A stretch of 64,000 bases of DNA from Diorhabda sublineata. Taxonomy: Eukaryota; Arthropoda; Insecta; Coleoptera; Chrysomelidae. Of this stretch, positions 1-11,785 are shown piece after piece. A program made the position numbers and the translations under genes. The DNA lies in NCBI RefSeq assembly GCF_026230105.1, contig NC_079474.1:26182794-26246793 (forward strand), given 5' to 3'. Position 1 is the stretch's first letter. Every line of letters starts with the position of its first letter. The notes beneath the pieces were generated by a model that saw only the letters and a list, made by a program, of their open reading frames with translations, had not been told where the DNA came from and made no database searches.

Positions 1-3000
1 AACTCGAAGGAACTTCCCACATTCGTAGGTGAACTTAATGAATATAGGGTGTCTTTTTGGTATAAAATACAATATTCTCATGGTATGAAATATTGCCACC
101 CAAAGGTGACGAGTGGACTTTCAGCATATTGTAAAGGGTAATCGGTAATTGTTATTTACATTCCGCAAAAGTATGGAGGGGAGAAAAAAGTAACATTATG
201 AGTTTTAATTGTCACTTTCTTGATTTTTAGGACGGATATTCATGGTCATGTTACTTTCAGCCATAATTGTCTGTTGTAAGATACCGGAATTAAGCTCAAA
301 CTAGCTGCTACTTTATGAGATTATTTCTACTATCACGTGCAAATAACGAACAGAATTTATTTTCGATAGTGGTATACCTGTTCGATATAATTCGTACAAT
401 GTTACCATTAGATTCGATCAAACTGTAAAACTATATTCTTCATAACTAATAATTATATTAAGTACACAATTGCAGTTTAAACTAATTGGAAAAGGAACAT
501 ATCTGTGATCGGTTGAATAAATTTTCTAATAATCTATCTACATTTTATTGTATGCAGGGCCCTCAACGATGATTCATTAATGTTCTACCCATATCATGTA
601 GAGCTCTAGAACAAAGTTTGAATTACCATAAAGTCAATTTTGTATACTACCATGCAACGTCTGTAACAACTATTACATAATTATCATCGTGTAAAGGTTA
701 TTAGAATTAGATTAAGAAGCAAATATAGGTATTCAAGGAGATGATACTCGATTTACTTCCATAATCAAGTTATCAATATAATAATTTCGAAACTATTATC
801 GTGATTGGAATTTGCACCAAATGAATTCTTACAGAAAATAAAATCCAAATAAATTTAGTACGCTCATGAAGAGAACTATAAACATTTAATAACATTAATT
901 TGTGATGGAATATATGTCGAATTTCACTGTTACTGGGGAATAACAAAATACAATATAATTAATTCCAACAACCATCATCAAACATTAAACAACTAAACTA
1001 TCAATATTGTTTGTTCCCGGTTTATTATGAATAAATAGAAGAACAACTGAATAATAAATTGGATTGATGCTATTGAAAAAATATATAAAGGCATTAGATT
1101 AGGCAAACGATTATGGGCTTATCGACTCCAATGACTACGAAAAGGTCAAGAAATCTTTACAATCATCACTGTACAAAAAAGCGAATCCGAGCATTAGCTG
1201 GAAATTTAGATATTATCAGAAAAAATCCAAGTTATTAAACTGAACTACACAACATACCGCTATCATCAGTTTTATCATTATATCCAAAGCAATGTATTAG
1301 GAAGGTAAACTAGCAAGTGTAGTGTTTCTGAGCAAAGTGCTTAAATGAAATTATTTCTAGTCATCGGGGATCCCATTGCACTAATTACAATAACAAATAG
1401 GAAGACGCTTGTGTCAATTGTTGAATATGAGCGAACTAGAAAGGTGTTGCTTCAAAAATCCTCTAACTATCTCCTATATAAGTCCTCTAATCGGCTTCAT
1501 CCACTTACTGTTATCACAAAAAAAGAACACAATGTTACAAAATTCAACTTGAGTCAGTCACCTCGAAACTCGCCACTAACCAGCATCTTCAAAAAGTTCA
1601 AAATGCTAGATCACTTTTAACACTAGTGTTTGCATATTTCTATGAATCCAGCTATAATAAGCTTTCAATATCCGGCTTTGATCACATTCAAACCCCAAAC
1701 TTTCTCAAACAAAATTCTACAAACCTCTTGAAATTCAAAAATTATCCTTTACATTCCAAATTCCTTCCATTGTTGAATTTTCATTGCAGTACAGAAACTC
1801 ATCCATTCACCCTCTCTTTTCTCTATAAGAATTTCGATGTTTCCATTGCCTTCCAGTTCTCCTTATCATAGTGAGCGCTCCATCCCTCTTACTTTCATCT
1901 TAACTTTTCCACTCATTGCTGCATTTTTTTGTTTTTTCTTCAAACTAGTGAGCTCGTTACGTGCCTACTCAATCTAGCTGTTCAAATACAAAATTAAAAT
2001 TCAACATGAATTTCAGTATCTAATAACGTACCTATTTGAACAAGCGACATATTCTTAATGCTGTATTGCATAAAATTCAACGTATCAACGTAAGTGAGAA
2101 GAATTTAAAAACAATAACAGTAGTCATTTCGATACACTACCATCCCAATGAACACCTGTAAATGCTAGCGATAGCAGAGAACACAATGTGCAGTTTCTAC
2201 TACGTAGAGGATGAAGCTTCCATCCACATTTTCTGAGAGTATTAGAGCCTACGGAACTCGAGAGAACTACACCTTTGAGCTTACGAAATAGAAGATGGAG
2301 AGCTAGGGCTATCGCACATTCTGTGAAAGGTGGGATTAATACATAAGCTGTGAACACTGAGCACCCTCAGTACTACAGAAAAAATAAGGCACATAAAACA
2401 TCCTTCGAATCTTGCTGTATATGATTCCCCAAAAATTATACATATTTACATGGCATATAATTAACACAACCAAAATCATAGCAACTCAAGCGTTGCAAAA
2501 GGAAAAGTTTTATGTAGGTTTCGACATGCCAAAATCTTACAAAATATCAGCCTTGAGAAAAATAACATTGAATTCAACAACCGTCTGTCTTAGAAATCAT
2601 ATATGATATCAAGAAAGGTATATGGATTCGCTCATGCTTTTCTCTAGAAGAAAGTATTTTGTAACTCCTATAAAATACCCATTTTCGGTTTGACATCTTG
2701 TAATATGCAGTATCCTTTATTAAAAAGCCAATATAGTCAGTTCTCAGGAATCGACGTCAACGACCAGCCTAACCAGCAGGTGTGGTTGGTAATACGAACG
2801 CCATTATGGAAATGTCACAGGAACGTGATGGATACGATGGTTATTGACGACTGAAAACCACAAAGCTGTATCTATTATCATAATTCCAGATCCGGACTGA
2901 ACATGCGAAAAATGGAAAAAGGGAATATCAAGTGTATGTATCGACTGATTAATAGAGTATCATATTTTGGTCAAGCAGATCTGGTTTGGTTTGAACGTAT

Positions 3001-4184
3001 ACTCAATCATTAGAATGTTTTATAGCTCCCTAAAGTACTAAAAACCAAAATATTTGATTTTGATCAAGAGTTTCTACATTGCGTGGATTGACTGCAGAGC
3101 TATAATCACTGTTCCACTATTATCATTTCAAATAATTACTCCCTAACTCGGATGTTTTGAGCCCATTTACAAAAGCTGTCAATAATGTAATAATAATAAC
3201 TGTTTTATTACTAATATTTGAAAATCATTAACGAGTAATTAATAAAATGTGAAAGAAACTGAGAAAATTTCAGATAATGATTGATTTAGTTTTGGAGAAT
3301 GCTTGCTCACAAGCACGAAAATATTAAAGGGAACAAAAAAAATAAATTAAGGTTGGAAACAAATTAAGGACATTATAAGTTTCTTTCTCACTCACCTTGT
3401 ATACTATGTTGAATGAATAATGTAATTTTCTTATCCATTTATACTATTTGTAATGGTCAGGTGAATTTAAACACACTATCTCTTATTTACTTAATTTATT
3501 CAAACGCTTACAATGAACACCATATGGATCAACTTATCACTACTTATATAATTAAATATTCACTACTTTTATATTTTCTGGTTACTTTTTACTTTTTTAT
3601 TTTTTTTACCATGACTTAGAATTATAAAGTGACCATTTTTGCTAAAAAAGTTATAGCAGAAAGGAGTTGCTAGAATTCTAGAAAGTAAACAAACAAGCAA
3701 ATAATTGAAAAGGCCCTCCTAGAAACTGATTCTACAAAAACCAATATGAACAAATCCCTGCTGTGATAAAAACATGTAGAAAGAAACGTCAAATTCGCTT
3801 TGAGTTTTGAACCCTTCCATGTCAACCGAACAAGACTAGCTCCACGGTCCAAAACGTGGACAAGTTCGTCCACCCTATCCAAAATATATCGATTTTTCTT
3901 CTTGTTTTTTTCATAGTGTCCATTAATTTTTCTTAAGGCTGTCCTGATCATGTCCATGGAAAAAATCTCTCAGGTTCGCTTGATGAGTTTCTAGGATCCA
4001 TCAAGTCTCATAAATAATATTCACTTGTTTTAACATTCTATATCAATATATTTCAAATGTTGAATCCACAATCTCAAAACCAATTCTTCACATTCGTTTT
4101 GTAAAATTTTTTCATGGAATGGGTTATATTTTTTAAATTAAATATTTTTCAGGCATATCTTTCGATTCGGTCGGATTCCGTGGT
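1..4184. other. A+T-rich non-coding stretch, nothing recognised
   Basis: No frame here matches a protein family I know. The longest open frames (minus strand about 2124-2357 and 3670-3957; plus strand 1345-1620 and 1626-1871) are short, lack recognisable motifs and are of a size expected by chance in A+T-rich DNA. I see no RNA gene or clear repeat. Confidence 0.5.
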
Positions 4185-4403
4185 TTAGTTTACGTAATCG
4201 AACGCCAATTTATTCAAAGATGACAAAGAATCATCGAATTTCTTGTGTTTATCTTTAATGTTCACAAACGAAAAGTAAACATCATATGGAATCGGAACGA
4301 CCGCATCGCAACTACCTTTCGGAGTTTCTACGATTTTCATGATAGTTTTCAGGTTTTCAGGCGCCGAACCGAAATTTTGGTCGATATACGTCAGTTTGTG
4401 TAT
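4185..4403 (-). other. unrecognised open frame, possible exon or decayed ORF
   Basis: A minus-strand frame of about 72 codons without a stop runs from 4403 down to a stop at 4185. It contains a stretch with protein-like composition, including KTIMKIVETPKGSCDAVVPI and then PYDVYFSFVNIKDKHKKFDD. The only methionine is internal, so if coding it would be an exon or the remnant of a longer gene rather than a complete ORF. An opposite-strand frame (4245-4586, 113 codons) overlaps it, and both cannot be real. The minus frame looks more protein-like to me, but I do not recognise a family and see no clear splice sites. Chance remains a likely explanation. Confidence 0.22.
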
Positions 4404-5279
4404 TTAGTTCATGAAATACTGTTTACGAAAGATGCTGCGAATTCTGGATTTGAGTTTATTTTGTATCTGCGAATGAATATCGAATCTATTTCTTATCAAG
4501 TGATTATGTTTCAAATTTCATTATACCTTAGGCTTCACGAAAAACCATTTTATTCATATGTATTATCCTATTTAGGTATGGTATAAAAGATAGCACTGAA
4601 ATACAAAAATGGAATTTAAATAACTTTCTTAATTCAAATGATCATCATGAAAATATGTAAAAATGTTTTTGTTTACCAGATAACCACTACTATATATGTA
4701 CACGCATTAACAACCTAACAAAGTTCAAACTTTGGCAGTTTGATTTTCAACAGTTTCTCGTTATTTGTATTTGTTTCCTCATTCATTTCACAGATTAGAA
4801 AATACACAAAAAAATAAAATTCGATATTATATTTGATACTTCGAGTGGGATATATAAGTTTACAATTATATTTCTCCTTTCTTGTATTATAATTTCATTA
4901 CTAAGTAGTAGCCCTACTTATCTATGTATGCACCCATATCAAAATATCACCTTTAAATTTTCTTGTTCATTATAAACTTGTATCTATTGTTTTATACATA
5001 TTGGGACTAATGATTTCATATTCCTGTTCTATGGTATCAAAATCAAACTTTGAATAATACACAGATGGCATTGCCAGTTTCAAATCCATACGACGTTTAT
5101 GAAGTACCAACTTTCAAAAAACTATGTGTAAAATTTTCGATTAGTTAAAAACAGTGACAAGGATTTAAGTGGAGCTATTCTTGTTATATTGAAAGAAAAT
5201 GAATTCAAAATAATTTCGTACTTTAATTTCATTGCTTCAATGCTTGCTTATGTACAAGCATAGCATTAGTTTTAAAAGT
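4404..5279. other. non-coding, nothing recognised
   Basis: A+T-rich sequence with no recognised coding motif, repeat or RNA gene. Confidence 0.5.
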
Positions 5280-5600
5280 GTTAACCGGACACTGCTCCAT
5301 TTGTTATTGCTTTGCTGACTTTAAACAGCCCTACTGTTAGTGAAAGTTCTGGTCGTCCAATTGAGATGGTTACTCCAGAAAAAAAAAAGTTCACAAATTT
5401 GTTATAACTAATAGTAAATTATTGATATTATTATATAATAATTGATTGAGATAGCTGTGGCTGTGAAGATATTAAAAGGCAGTATGTTGACAATTATGCA
5501 TGAACATCTGACCATGAGAATGGTTTTTTCATAGTGGATGCCTCATTTATTCACAGTTGATCAAAAACAACCACTCCGGAATCACAAACCATCATCATTT
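5280..5600 (+). pseudogene. mariner transposase fragment (N-terminal HTH region)
   Basis: The plus-strand frames contain SSGRPIEMVTPE, which corresponds to the RSGRPxEVxTPE segment of mariner transposases. About 100 bases on, EIAVAVKILKGSMLTIMHEH leads to WMPHLFTVDQKQ. These match the helix-turn-helix segment (EIAxxVGISKGSVxxILHEHL) and the WVPRLLTVDQK motif that precedes the catalytic domain. The two parts lie in different frames, with an internal stop before WMPHLF, so this is a relic. The DD34D catalytic domain is missing: the match ends near 5600, where a minus-strand LINE fragment begins shortly after. In mariner elements this region binds the terminal inverted repeats. I cannot see the repeats of this copy. 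Confidence 0.7.
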
Positions 5601-5639
5601 GATAGTTTGATCATTTGATGTTGTCTTCTGGCATTCACC

Positions 5640-6060
5640 ATTAATCTAACGTTATTCACTGCCCTGTTAAGTTCTTTTCTCATCAATATCATAAGGAATT
5701 ATCGTCTATAAAGCGCAGATTGTTTAGGTACTATCCGTCTATTATTATCCCCTTGTTTCCCTTGGTGGTGCTTTGATTGTGTCTTCTAATGCAAGAGTGA
5801 ATATTTTGTAAAGATCTGGTCACCCTGGAGAACTCTTCATTGTATTTTGATTTTGTCGTTTTTAATTCCTTCGGCAATCTCAACATAAATTGTGGCATAA
5901 AGATATATATTTTTAATTATTGATTTATATTGAACATTTCTATTTCATGGCTTGAAATGAGGATATTTCTGTGGAATCAAGTGCTTTTGAAAATCTATAT
6001 AGGCTATGTAGGAAAATAATTTTCTGTTATGTTTTCCCATTTAATTCACTTATTCATAAT
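5640..6060 (-). pseudogene. non-LTR retrotransposon (LINE) reverse transcriptase fragment
   Basis: Read on the minus strand, the segment near 6040-5900 gives AYIDFQK, the degenerate equivalent of the RT motif-A block (FxDFEKAFDS), followed by SIIKNIYLYATIYVEI, matching the IIxNIYxxAT block that follows it in LINE RTs. Near 5760-5690 the frame gives GIIIDG then YLNNLRFIDD, corresponding to GINIDGEYLNxLRFADD; the YADD/FADD catalytic aspartates survive as IDD. Stops and frameshifts interrupt it. The order of motifs (A, linker, C) is correct for an RT palm domain. The fragment points toward the mariner fragment at 5280-5600, so two insertions converge here. The clade cannot be set by eye. Confidence 0.65.
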
Positions 6061-7310
6061 TAAGAGGTGTCTGTTAGCTATTAATCACAAAATTTTGTAA
6101 TTATCCGTACTTTCAGTTAAGCCTAACTTACCAAAAAATATCGCCTGACATATCACTTCTGTTATTGTGGTCATAAGAACACAACAGTCCATAAAGTGGT
6201 AGTTTGTATGAAGTTTCACTGCAAATTCATCAAATTTTCATTTGGGTCTGTGTTCTTTGGGAGAATTATCATCCTTCGCAGAATCACGTTCTAAAGTTCA
6301 CGCTGAACGTATATCTCACATATATATCCATCCCTTGTACTAATTAAATTAACAAGGCGAACTTAATAAGCTGGAGTAATATATTTTCCGGGATATTTAA
6401 TCATAAAAATTTATGCTTGTAATGGGGCATGTATATATATTTATATATATGTGAAAAATATGTAAATATTTTTTCAATTCATACCTTTTCTCAATGGTAT
6501 AAGAAAATCAGCACCATGGTAAAATCTACAATTTTTTAGAATTACAAATGAAGTTGAAGTCAAGAAGAGAATTTTTCCACATTACTGATTTACTGGAGAT
6601 TTATTATGAGTTTTTTTAACTGATCAATTAGATTTTTGATCGTACTCATTATCCATATCATTCTATTTCCAACTTATAATGTCAATGTTCTCATTAGCAG
6701 GCAATGTACAGACCAATATTTGTGTTACAATTTGTATCGTTAGAATTTCCATGGATTTATCTTCTTTTTGTATAAAATTCATAAAGCCATTTTCCTATGT
6801 GATTCAATATCGTTCAATATATTATAGAATAAAAATTTTACTCTTTTTGGTAGTTTATACGAAATTCAACATCGTAGGCTAATGAAATGGTCAGTAAATA
6901 TAGTTGTGCAAAGGATTCGTGACATTCAAACGCCTGTACTGCTATGAAAAAAATATAAAATAGAAGAAAAAATGATTTATGAACATGGATCTTGAATTCA
7001 CTCAATATCGAATTAAATAAATAGTTCCTATTTAACTCCACATTTCTGAACCTATCTGTTGATAACAATTTAATTTGTCAACTTTGTTATCAGAATATTT
7101 AATTTTGGCATTTCTTGAATAGACTTGATCTCATTTTGAATGTATTCCAAATAAAAAAAAATATTCCACTCAGTTTTACCAAATAAGAATCAAAATAAAT
7201 TTTGAGTTAAACTTCCCTCAACTTTCAAAGAAAAATTAAAATTTCGATTTCCAAATAACTAGTTACGCCATATTATGGTAAAATTAGCCAACTTATTTGT
7301 TTCTTTAGTC
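6061..7310. other. non-coding; short AT-repeat, nothing else recognised
   Basis: Very A+T-rich. A short TATATA-rich tract lies near 6430-6450. Upstream RT sequence of the neighbouring LINE fragment may extend into 6060-6290 on the minus strand, but the match is too weak to call. No other coding motif is seen. Confidence 0.4.
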
Positions 7311-7770
7311 TGAGAGCGTTCAATGCTGCCGAGTGTAATCATAGGGACAAGGATAAAACAAATGTTATCTGTTATCTTATGTATTTTGAGTCGCTGAATC
7401 CAAATATGAGCGGCGTTCTTGTAAAAAACTGGTACGTTTTGTTTAATGATGACAATTGCTTAATCAAGTTATGAACAAATGTTGTTTTCGGTTTGGACAA
7501 TTTCTTAATGAGAATATGGCCCATTTTAAGAAGATGAGGTTTCTTCTCATTTTTCCATATGATGAATATTCAAATATTTATAAAGTCTTAAAAGTCAAAA
7601 ATTCGACGACTTTCACTAACATTCGATGTTAATAACTTTTAACCAACTGAACATTTTTAAAAATTGTTCTTAGTTTTGTTTATTCTTACTCCACTTATTG
7701 TTATACTTCTATATCAGTGCAGAACCGGCATTTGTCACTTATCGCGATTGTCAATTGAGCGCTTTCTCAA
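7311..7770 (+). repeat. left arm of foldback element
   Basis: Pairs with 8655-9063 in reverse complement. Relative to the right arm it has extra sequence around 7430-7510 and only one copy of the GTTCAGTTGG-containing unit. Its inner end (about 7725-7840) is clearly G+C-richer than the surroundings, with several CpG dinucleotides. Confidence 0.75.
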
Positions 7771-8060
7771 TGTTGCAGCGCTTGTTGACAAGCCTCAATC
7801 ACCGCGCGACGAACGCAGGCGGCTCTGTTGTGGCGCGCATTTTATATCGTTAATTTACTGCCTTAAAAAGAGATTCATTGAAATATTCTTAAATCGCGGC
7901 AAATAATATATTCTTCGATTTTTTTAAATTTATCTTATTGAATAATTATTTGGTGTACATTATAATTTTATATCACAGTCAGCATTACATGTTTACGCAT
8001 AAGCTGTTGCCAATACTTCAGTATTGTTTAATTTATCTTTACTCGTTGTTTTTGCTTTTA

Positions 8061-8417
8061 TTATATGAGAAGAGCAGATTGAACAACATTTTTCGGAAAT
8101 GCAAGCTTTACGTAGACAACTTGGTACGAATTCATCGATAGGAGGCAATAATATGTGGACACTCTTTGGAATTTATAAATCATGCTGAGCTCATATCCAT
8201 ACAAAAATGGATTCAACTTTGGTATGTTGTTATTTAAACAGTTAACTTGTTGATATGTTACGTTGAAAGCTCTAGGTATATGTAATTTGATAGATGCTGA
8301 AGAAGGAGGTGACATCATATTTTTTGTCGTGTCAATCCAAGAACGAGTCTGTTCAAAATTTTCACAAACGGTATTTTTAGTGAGATACTGTTCAGCCAAT
8401 TCTATACTATAATTCAT
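8061..8417 (-). CDS. unrecognised 118-codon open frame inside the foldback element
   Basis: A minus-strand frame from ATG at 8417 to a stop at 8061 lies wholly within the unpaired centre of the foldback element. It is among the longer open frames in the window. The first third (after MNYSIELAEQYLTKNTVCEN) is hydrophilic and protein-like; the rest is mixed and tyrosine/leucine-rich. No domain, signal peptide or metal-binding motif is evident and I do not recognise it. It could be a captured host fragment, an element-encoded small protein, or chance. I favour chance or a fragment. Confidence 0.2.
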   Translation of the reverse strand: MNYSIELAEQYLTKNTVCENFEQTRSWIDTTKNMMSPPSSASIKLHIPRAFNVTYQQVNCLNNNIPKLNPFLYGYELSMIYKFQRVSTYYCLLSMNSYQVVYVKLAFPKNVVQSALLI

Positions 8418-8654
8418 ACATTCATCTGAGATACCTATAATGAATGAATTAGAGCTTCAATAATATGGAATTTGGAATACAGAAACTGAGAATTATAAAT
8501 ATTTTACACTAGTGCTTCATTTTATGAAGAAAGCTATTACATTTTGTTCAAATGCGTTCAGTTTGTAATTTATTTGGTCGTGTAATTAAAGATATTATGT
8601 AATGAAATGATATTGTTAATGTTAATGCCAAAGTTTTGTTGTTGACTTTTTTAA

Positions 8655-9063
8655 GTCAGATAGTAAAGCGCTGAGATGTTGTCAATCGCAATAAATGCCA
8701 AACGCCGATCCTACACTTATATAAAAGTATACAAATTTGTAAAGTAATGTTCAAAAAACAAGTACGATTTTTCAATTTTTAAAAATGTTCAGTTGGTCAC
8801 AAGTTATTAACATCGAATGTTAGTAAATATCACAGGAGACCTTATCTTCTTAAAATAATCCATATTTACAAAAAAAAATGTTCAGTTGGTCAAAAGTTAT
8901 TGACATCGTCAATTTATGAATTTTTAAATATGCGTTATACAGAAAACAAGAAACCTCATCTTCTTAAAATAGGCCATGTGGATTCAGCAGCTCAAAATAC
9001 ATAAGAATACCATTGTTTTATCCTTGGCCCAATGATTGTACACGGTAGCATTGACCGCTCCCG
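8655..9063 (-). repeat. right arm of foldback element, with a duplicated sub-unit
   Basis: Reverse complement of the left arm. It contains two divergent copies of a unit of about 100 bp (from 8779 and from 8878), each with ATGTTCAGTTGGTCA, AAGTTATT and CATCTTCTTAAAAT-like blocks. The single counterpart on the left is 7520-7665. Confidence 0.7.
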
Positions 9064-11530
9064 GATAACTTGCGCCTCCATTAGTGGTAATAAAATTTTG
9101 AGGCTCTATAACATTATATTTCATATAAAACTCAATCAATTAATCTCCCCGATATTATGCAATATTTCGCCAATTTTCAATTCAATTACGCGAAAAAAAG
9201 TTGAAATTGAAAATTTTATTAGAGATAAACAAGCAGACATTCATGTTGGGTAACTCGATTAGAATCTATCTAGTTAAAATCGCACAATTTATATATTGCT
9301 TTACGTTTCGCGCTTAACGAGCTATATGAAGCCATGTATTGTTGTAGCCCACTATCAATGTTTAAATAATTGTTATTGTCAAATAGTTTCAAATATTGAC
9401 TTAATGGTAACAGTTACAGTTTCTAACAACCGAAGCCTTGGAGCAAGGGTGCAGCTATCTGTCTATTCCATTCAATATAAATGTAGATGTATTCCTTCGG
9501 GGCTAGAAATGTAGTGGAGTGGGTATTCCTATAGGTGACGTTTTATTCCAATTGACCTAACTTGACCTAAAAGATAAACTTGAAGAAAACAAATTTTTTT
9601 TGTAATTTAGGCGATAATTTTGGAAAATTGACCATTAACACTTTGGACTTGAGTAAAATGGAATGATTCAAATACATAGGTATTTGAGTCAGGCTCAGTT
9701 ACTCATGGTAGGACGGGTATATTTCAAAGAACACCAAAAAAAGTTGAGAAAAAGCATTAATAGAGGCATGGATGTTAAGTCTGGACTGGAAATGCTTATG
9801 TAACAAAAATTATTCACTATAAATATCGTAGTAGATTCGTTTGTATAAATCGATTAAATCGTTGAAATAACACATGAAAGCGAATTAAAATAGATAAAAA
9901 ATTTGAAAAAATGCAGTTTATATCTTCTAATAGATAAAAATGACGCCGAAGTTCGTGGAATGGGGGCATACTAGAACCCTTGAAAAAAAGGAAACGAGAC
10001 TAAAGAAATGTTTGGCAGAGAGAAACAGTTAGATAACGACAATTGTAGCTTGTTATAAATTGATATGGTATCAAATAATTATATCATTGTACAGCTAGAA
10101 CATTTATATACAATCAGCCAGAAATAGATGGATTTGGAAAAAACTGAGCCAATTACCAATTAAGTTGGATACGCCTGATCATTTAAATTATTTCCTCAAT
10201 AGGAATTGGTTGTTTTTCATTTATTATTTAATCCCTCAATTGAACCTTTGATGCATATTATTTGTGGGACCTCATCATAGGATTTTCCAATATTTGTACT
10301 TGACAGTAGATGGATTTTCTGTGCTCTCAACTGATAACTCAATATCATCTAACATAATAAAGAAAGTTTTGGTATCGAACACAAATTCGTGATAGTGAAA
10401 TGTAGAATCTCATCATTATATTATAAGAATCACTTACTGTTGTAGTGGTACTTGTTAATTCTTATTCACTTCCACAATTCCTCTACTCTCAGCATCCAAC
10501 TTATCTATGCCAACTTTTTGTTTAGTGCGTATACCATTCAGGTCATTTTGAAAATGGAGGGTTTGATGTGGCATTAAGAGATCGCAGGAAAATAAATTCT
10601 TCACAAATCTTCTATAATGAACATGTCACGGTAGACGTGGCCTGAAAATACAGTAATAATTTCTTCTGAAATATGATCATTCAAATTTTTGTTTGGAAAG
10701 GCAATTCGTATTATCACATTTGGCTATTCTGCTACCGAAATAAAATTCTTTGAAACTATTAAATAACACTAATATTAAAGCACCAAATTTCATATAGCAT
10801 TTTTCATATTTTTTATTTGGGAAGGAGACTATTTTCAAGTATTATGAATAACGTGCATAAATATTGAATTTAAATGAAAAATTGCCGAATACTGGTTAAC
10901 AAACCGAAAAAAATTGATAATCATACTAATAATAATTCCCGCTTATTAGACATATAATGTACGCCTCTGAGCACGACGATTTTCCTCGCTTTTCCGAACA
11001 CAGACCTATGTAAATCTCATTTACCAGTAATCCGTTCATGAGATTGGTCTCGATTGATGGACGCAAATTGGAAAGTGGAGAGGGCGATGGCAAGCGTCGT
11101 TGCCACGTAACTGACAGTTCTATGCTCCCCTTTTAGTCAAAACAATCTCCTCGAATATTTCCATTATAAGTACATCGTTAATTGGTGTCTTATGCTCTCC
11201 GTTCAAATCTGATAAATACTTAATTAAACAGTGAAGGTATACATTGTAGTGATTAGAAGTATTAGAATGTTTTATTCTGCGCTTTTTCTTAATGGCTAGT
11301 ATATAATACGTAATATTAATTATATATAACTAAAACTACTATGACTGAATGACCCTCCAGTCGAGTCGTATTTGTATGGTAAAGTATATTTTTCTCCAAA
11401 ATTTGATTCACCAGAATACGTTGAGCATCGAAAAGATTTTACATTGTTTTATTACATAGAGGTGGCTTTTTCTACACTATTATATAAGTTTGCAATATTA
11501 CATTGCACTTTATCTTTGAGTTGTTATCTA
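9064..11530. other. non-coding; one G+C-richer island
   Basis: Mostly A+T-rich with no recognised coding motif. The exception is about 10960-11130, where base composition rises to roughly half G+C by eye, without repeats or a long open frame (listed separately). A TTGACCTAACTTGACCTAA imperfect repeat lies near 9550. Confidence 0.45.
10960..11130. other. G+C-richer unique island, possible conserved non-coding element
   Basis: This stretch stands out from a flanking background that is about two-thirds A+T. It contains several CpGs and no simple repeat, transposon motif or long open frame. It might be a conserved regulatory element, a small exon or an RNA, but nothing in it identifies which. 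The call rests on composition alone. Confidence 0.25.
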
Positions 11531-11785
11531 CAAGGTGTTCCAGAACTTGATGCAAAAAATTGATAAAACCGTCTCCTTTGAAACAAGCTTTTTTAGTAAC
11601 AGTACTTTTCCAACAAATGTATTATAAACTCGTTGCTTATCTAGAAACCGACAAGCGTAGACCAGTCTTGCTGGATAATCCTCTACTTCCAAGGTATGCT
11701 CTTTCTGGATATGGAAGAGGTGAAGAAGTTGCTTATGGAGACTCTTATGAATAGTTGTCGTTGATATGTTGAATTGTAGTGACAT
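11528..11785 (-). pseudogene. N-terminal transposase fragment (HTH region)
   Basis: An 85-codon minus-strand frame starts MSLQFNISTTTIHKSLHKQL, then has LHLFHIQK, EVEDYPARLVYACRFLDKQ and FVGKVLL. In the insect Tc1/mariner-superfamily transposases that carry a DUF4817-type N-terminus, this is the second helix-turn-helix (IxHSTVHRILHEQLLHPFHxQ) followed by the LxxxDYPxRxxFCxWFLxQ segment and the first strand of the RNase-H-like fold (VLFTDEA). The first catalytic aspartate is lost at the deletion point. The frame runs upstream in the same sense as the element at 50836-52654. It is a truncated non-functional remnant, although its reading frame is intact. Confidence 0.75.

Larger units (their letters stand above)
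7311..9063. mobile_element. foldback-type element with long inverted-repeat arms
   Basis: The segment starting at 7311 (GAGAGCGTTCAATGCTGCCG) is matched in reverse complement by sequence ending at about 9063 (GGGAGCGGTCAATGCTACCG). The match continues inward through GACAAGGATAAAACAA, CTTATGTATTTTGAG, TTTTAAGAAGATGAGGTTTC and CTAACATTCGATGTTAATAA. It resumes around 7725-7770 against 8655-8700, around the shared core GCGATTG. The arms are therefore about 400-450 bp and imperfect, with a central unpaired region of about 0.9 kb. The right arm carries two versions of one unit (8779-8870 and 8878-8972), both beginning ATGTTCAGTTGGTCA and ending in CTTCTTAAAAT. Long arms with repeated sub-units resemble foldback DNA transposons. 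No transposase is recognisable, so it would be non-autonomous. A clear target-site duplication was not found. Confidence 0.75.

Noticed and set aside
2124..2357. 77-codon minus-strand open frame with fairly mixed composition
   Set aside because: No family motif, length within chance range, and no supporting context.
6430..6450. Short TATATA-rich tract
   Set aside because: Too short and impure to count as a microsatellite of interest.
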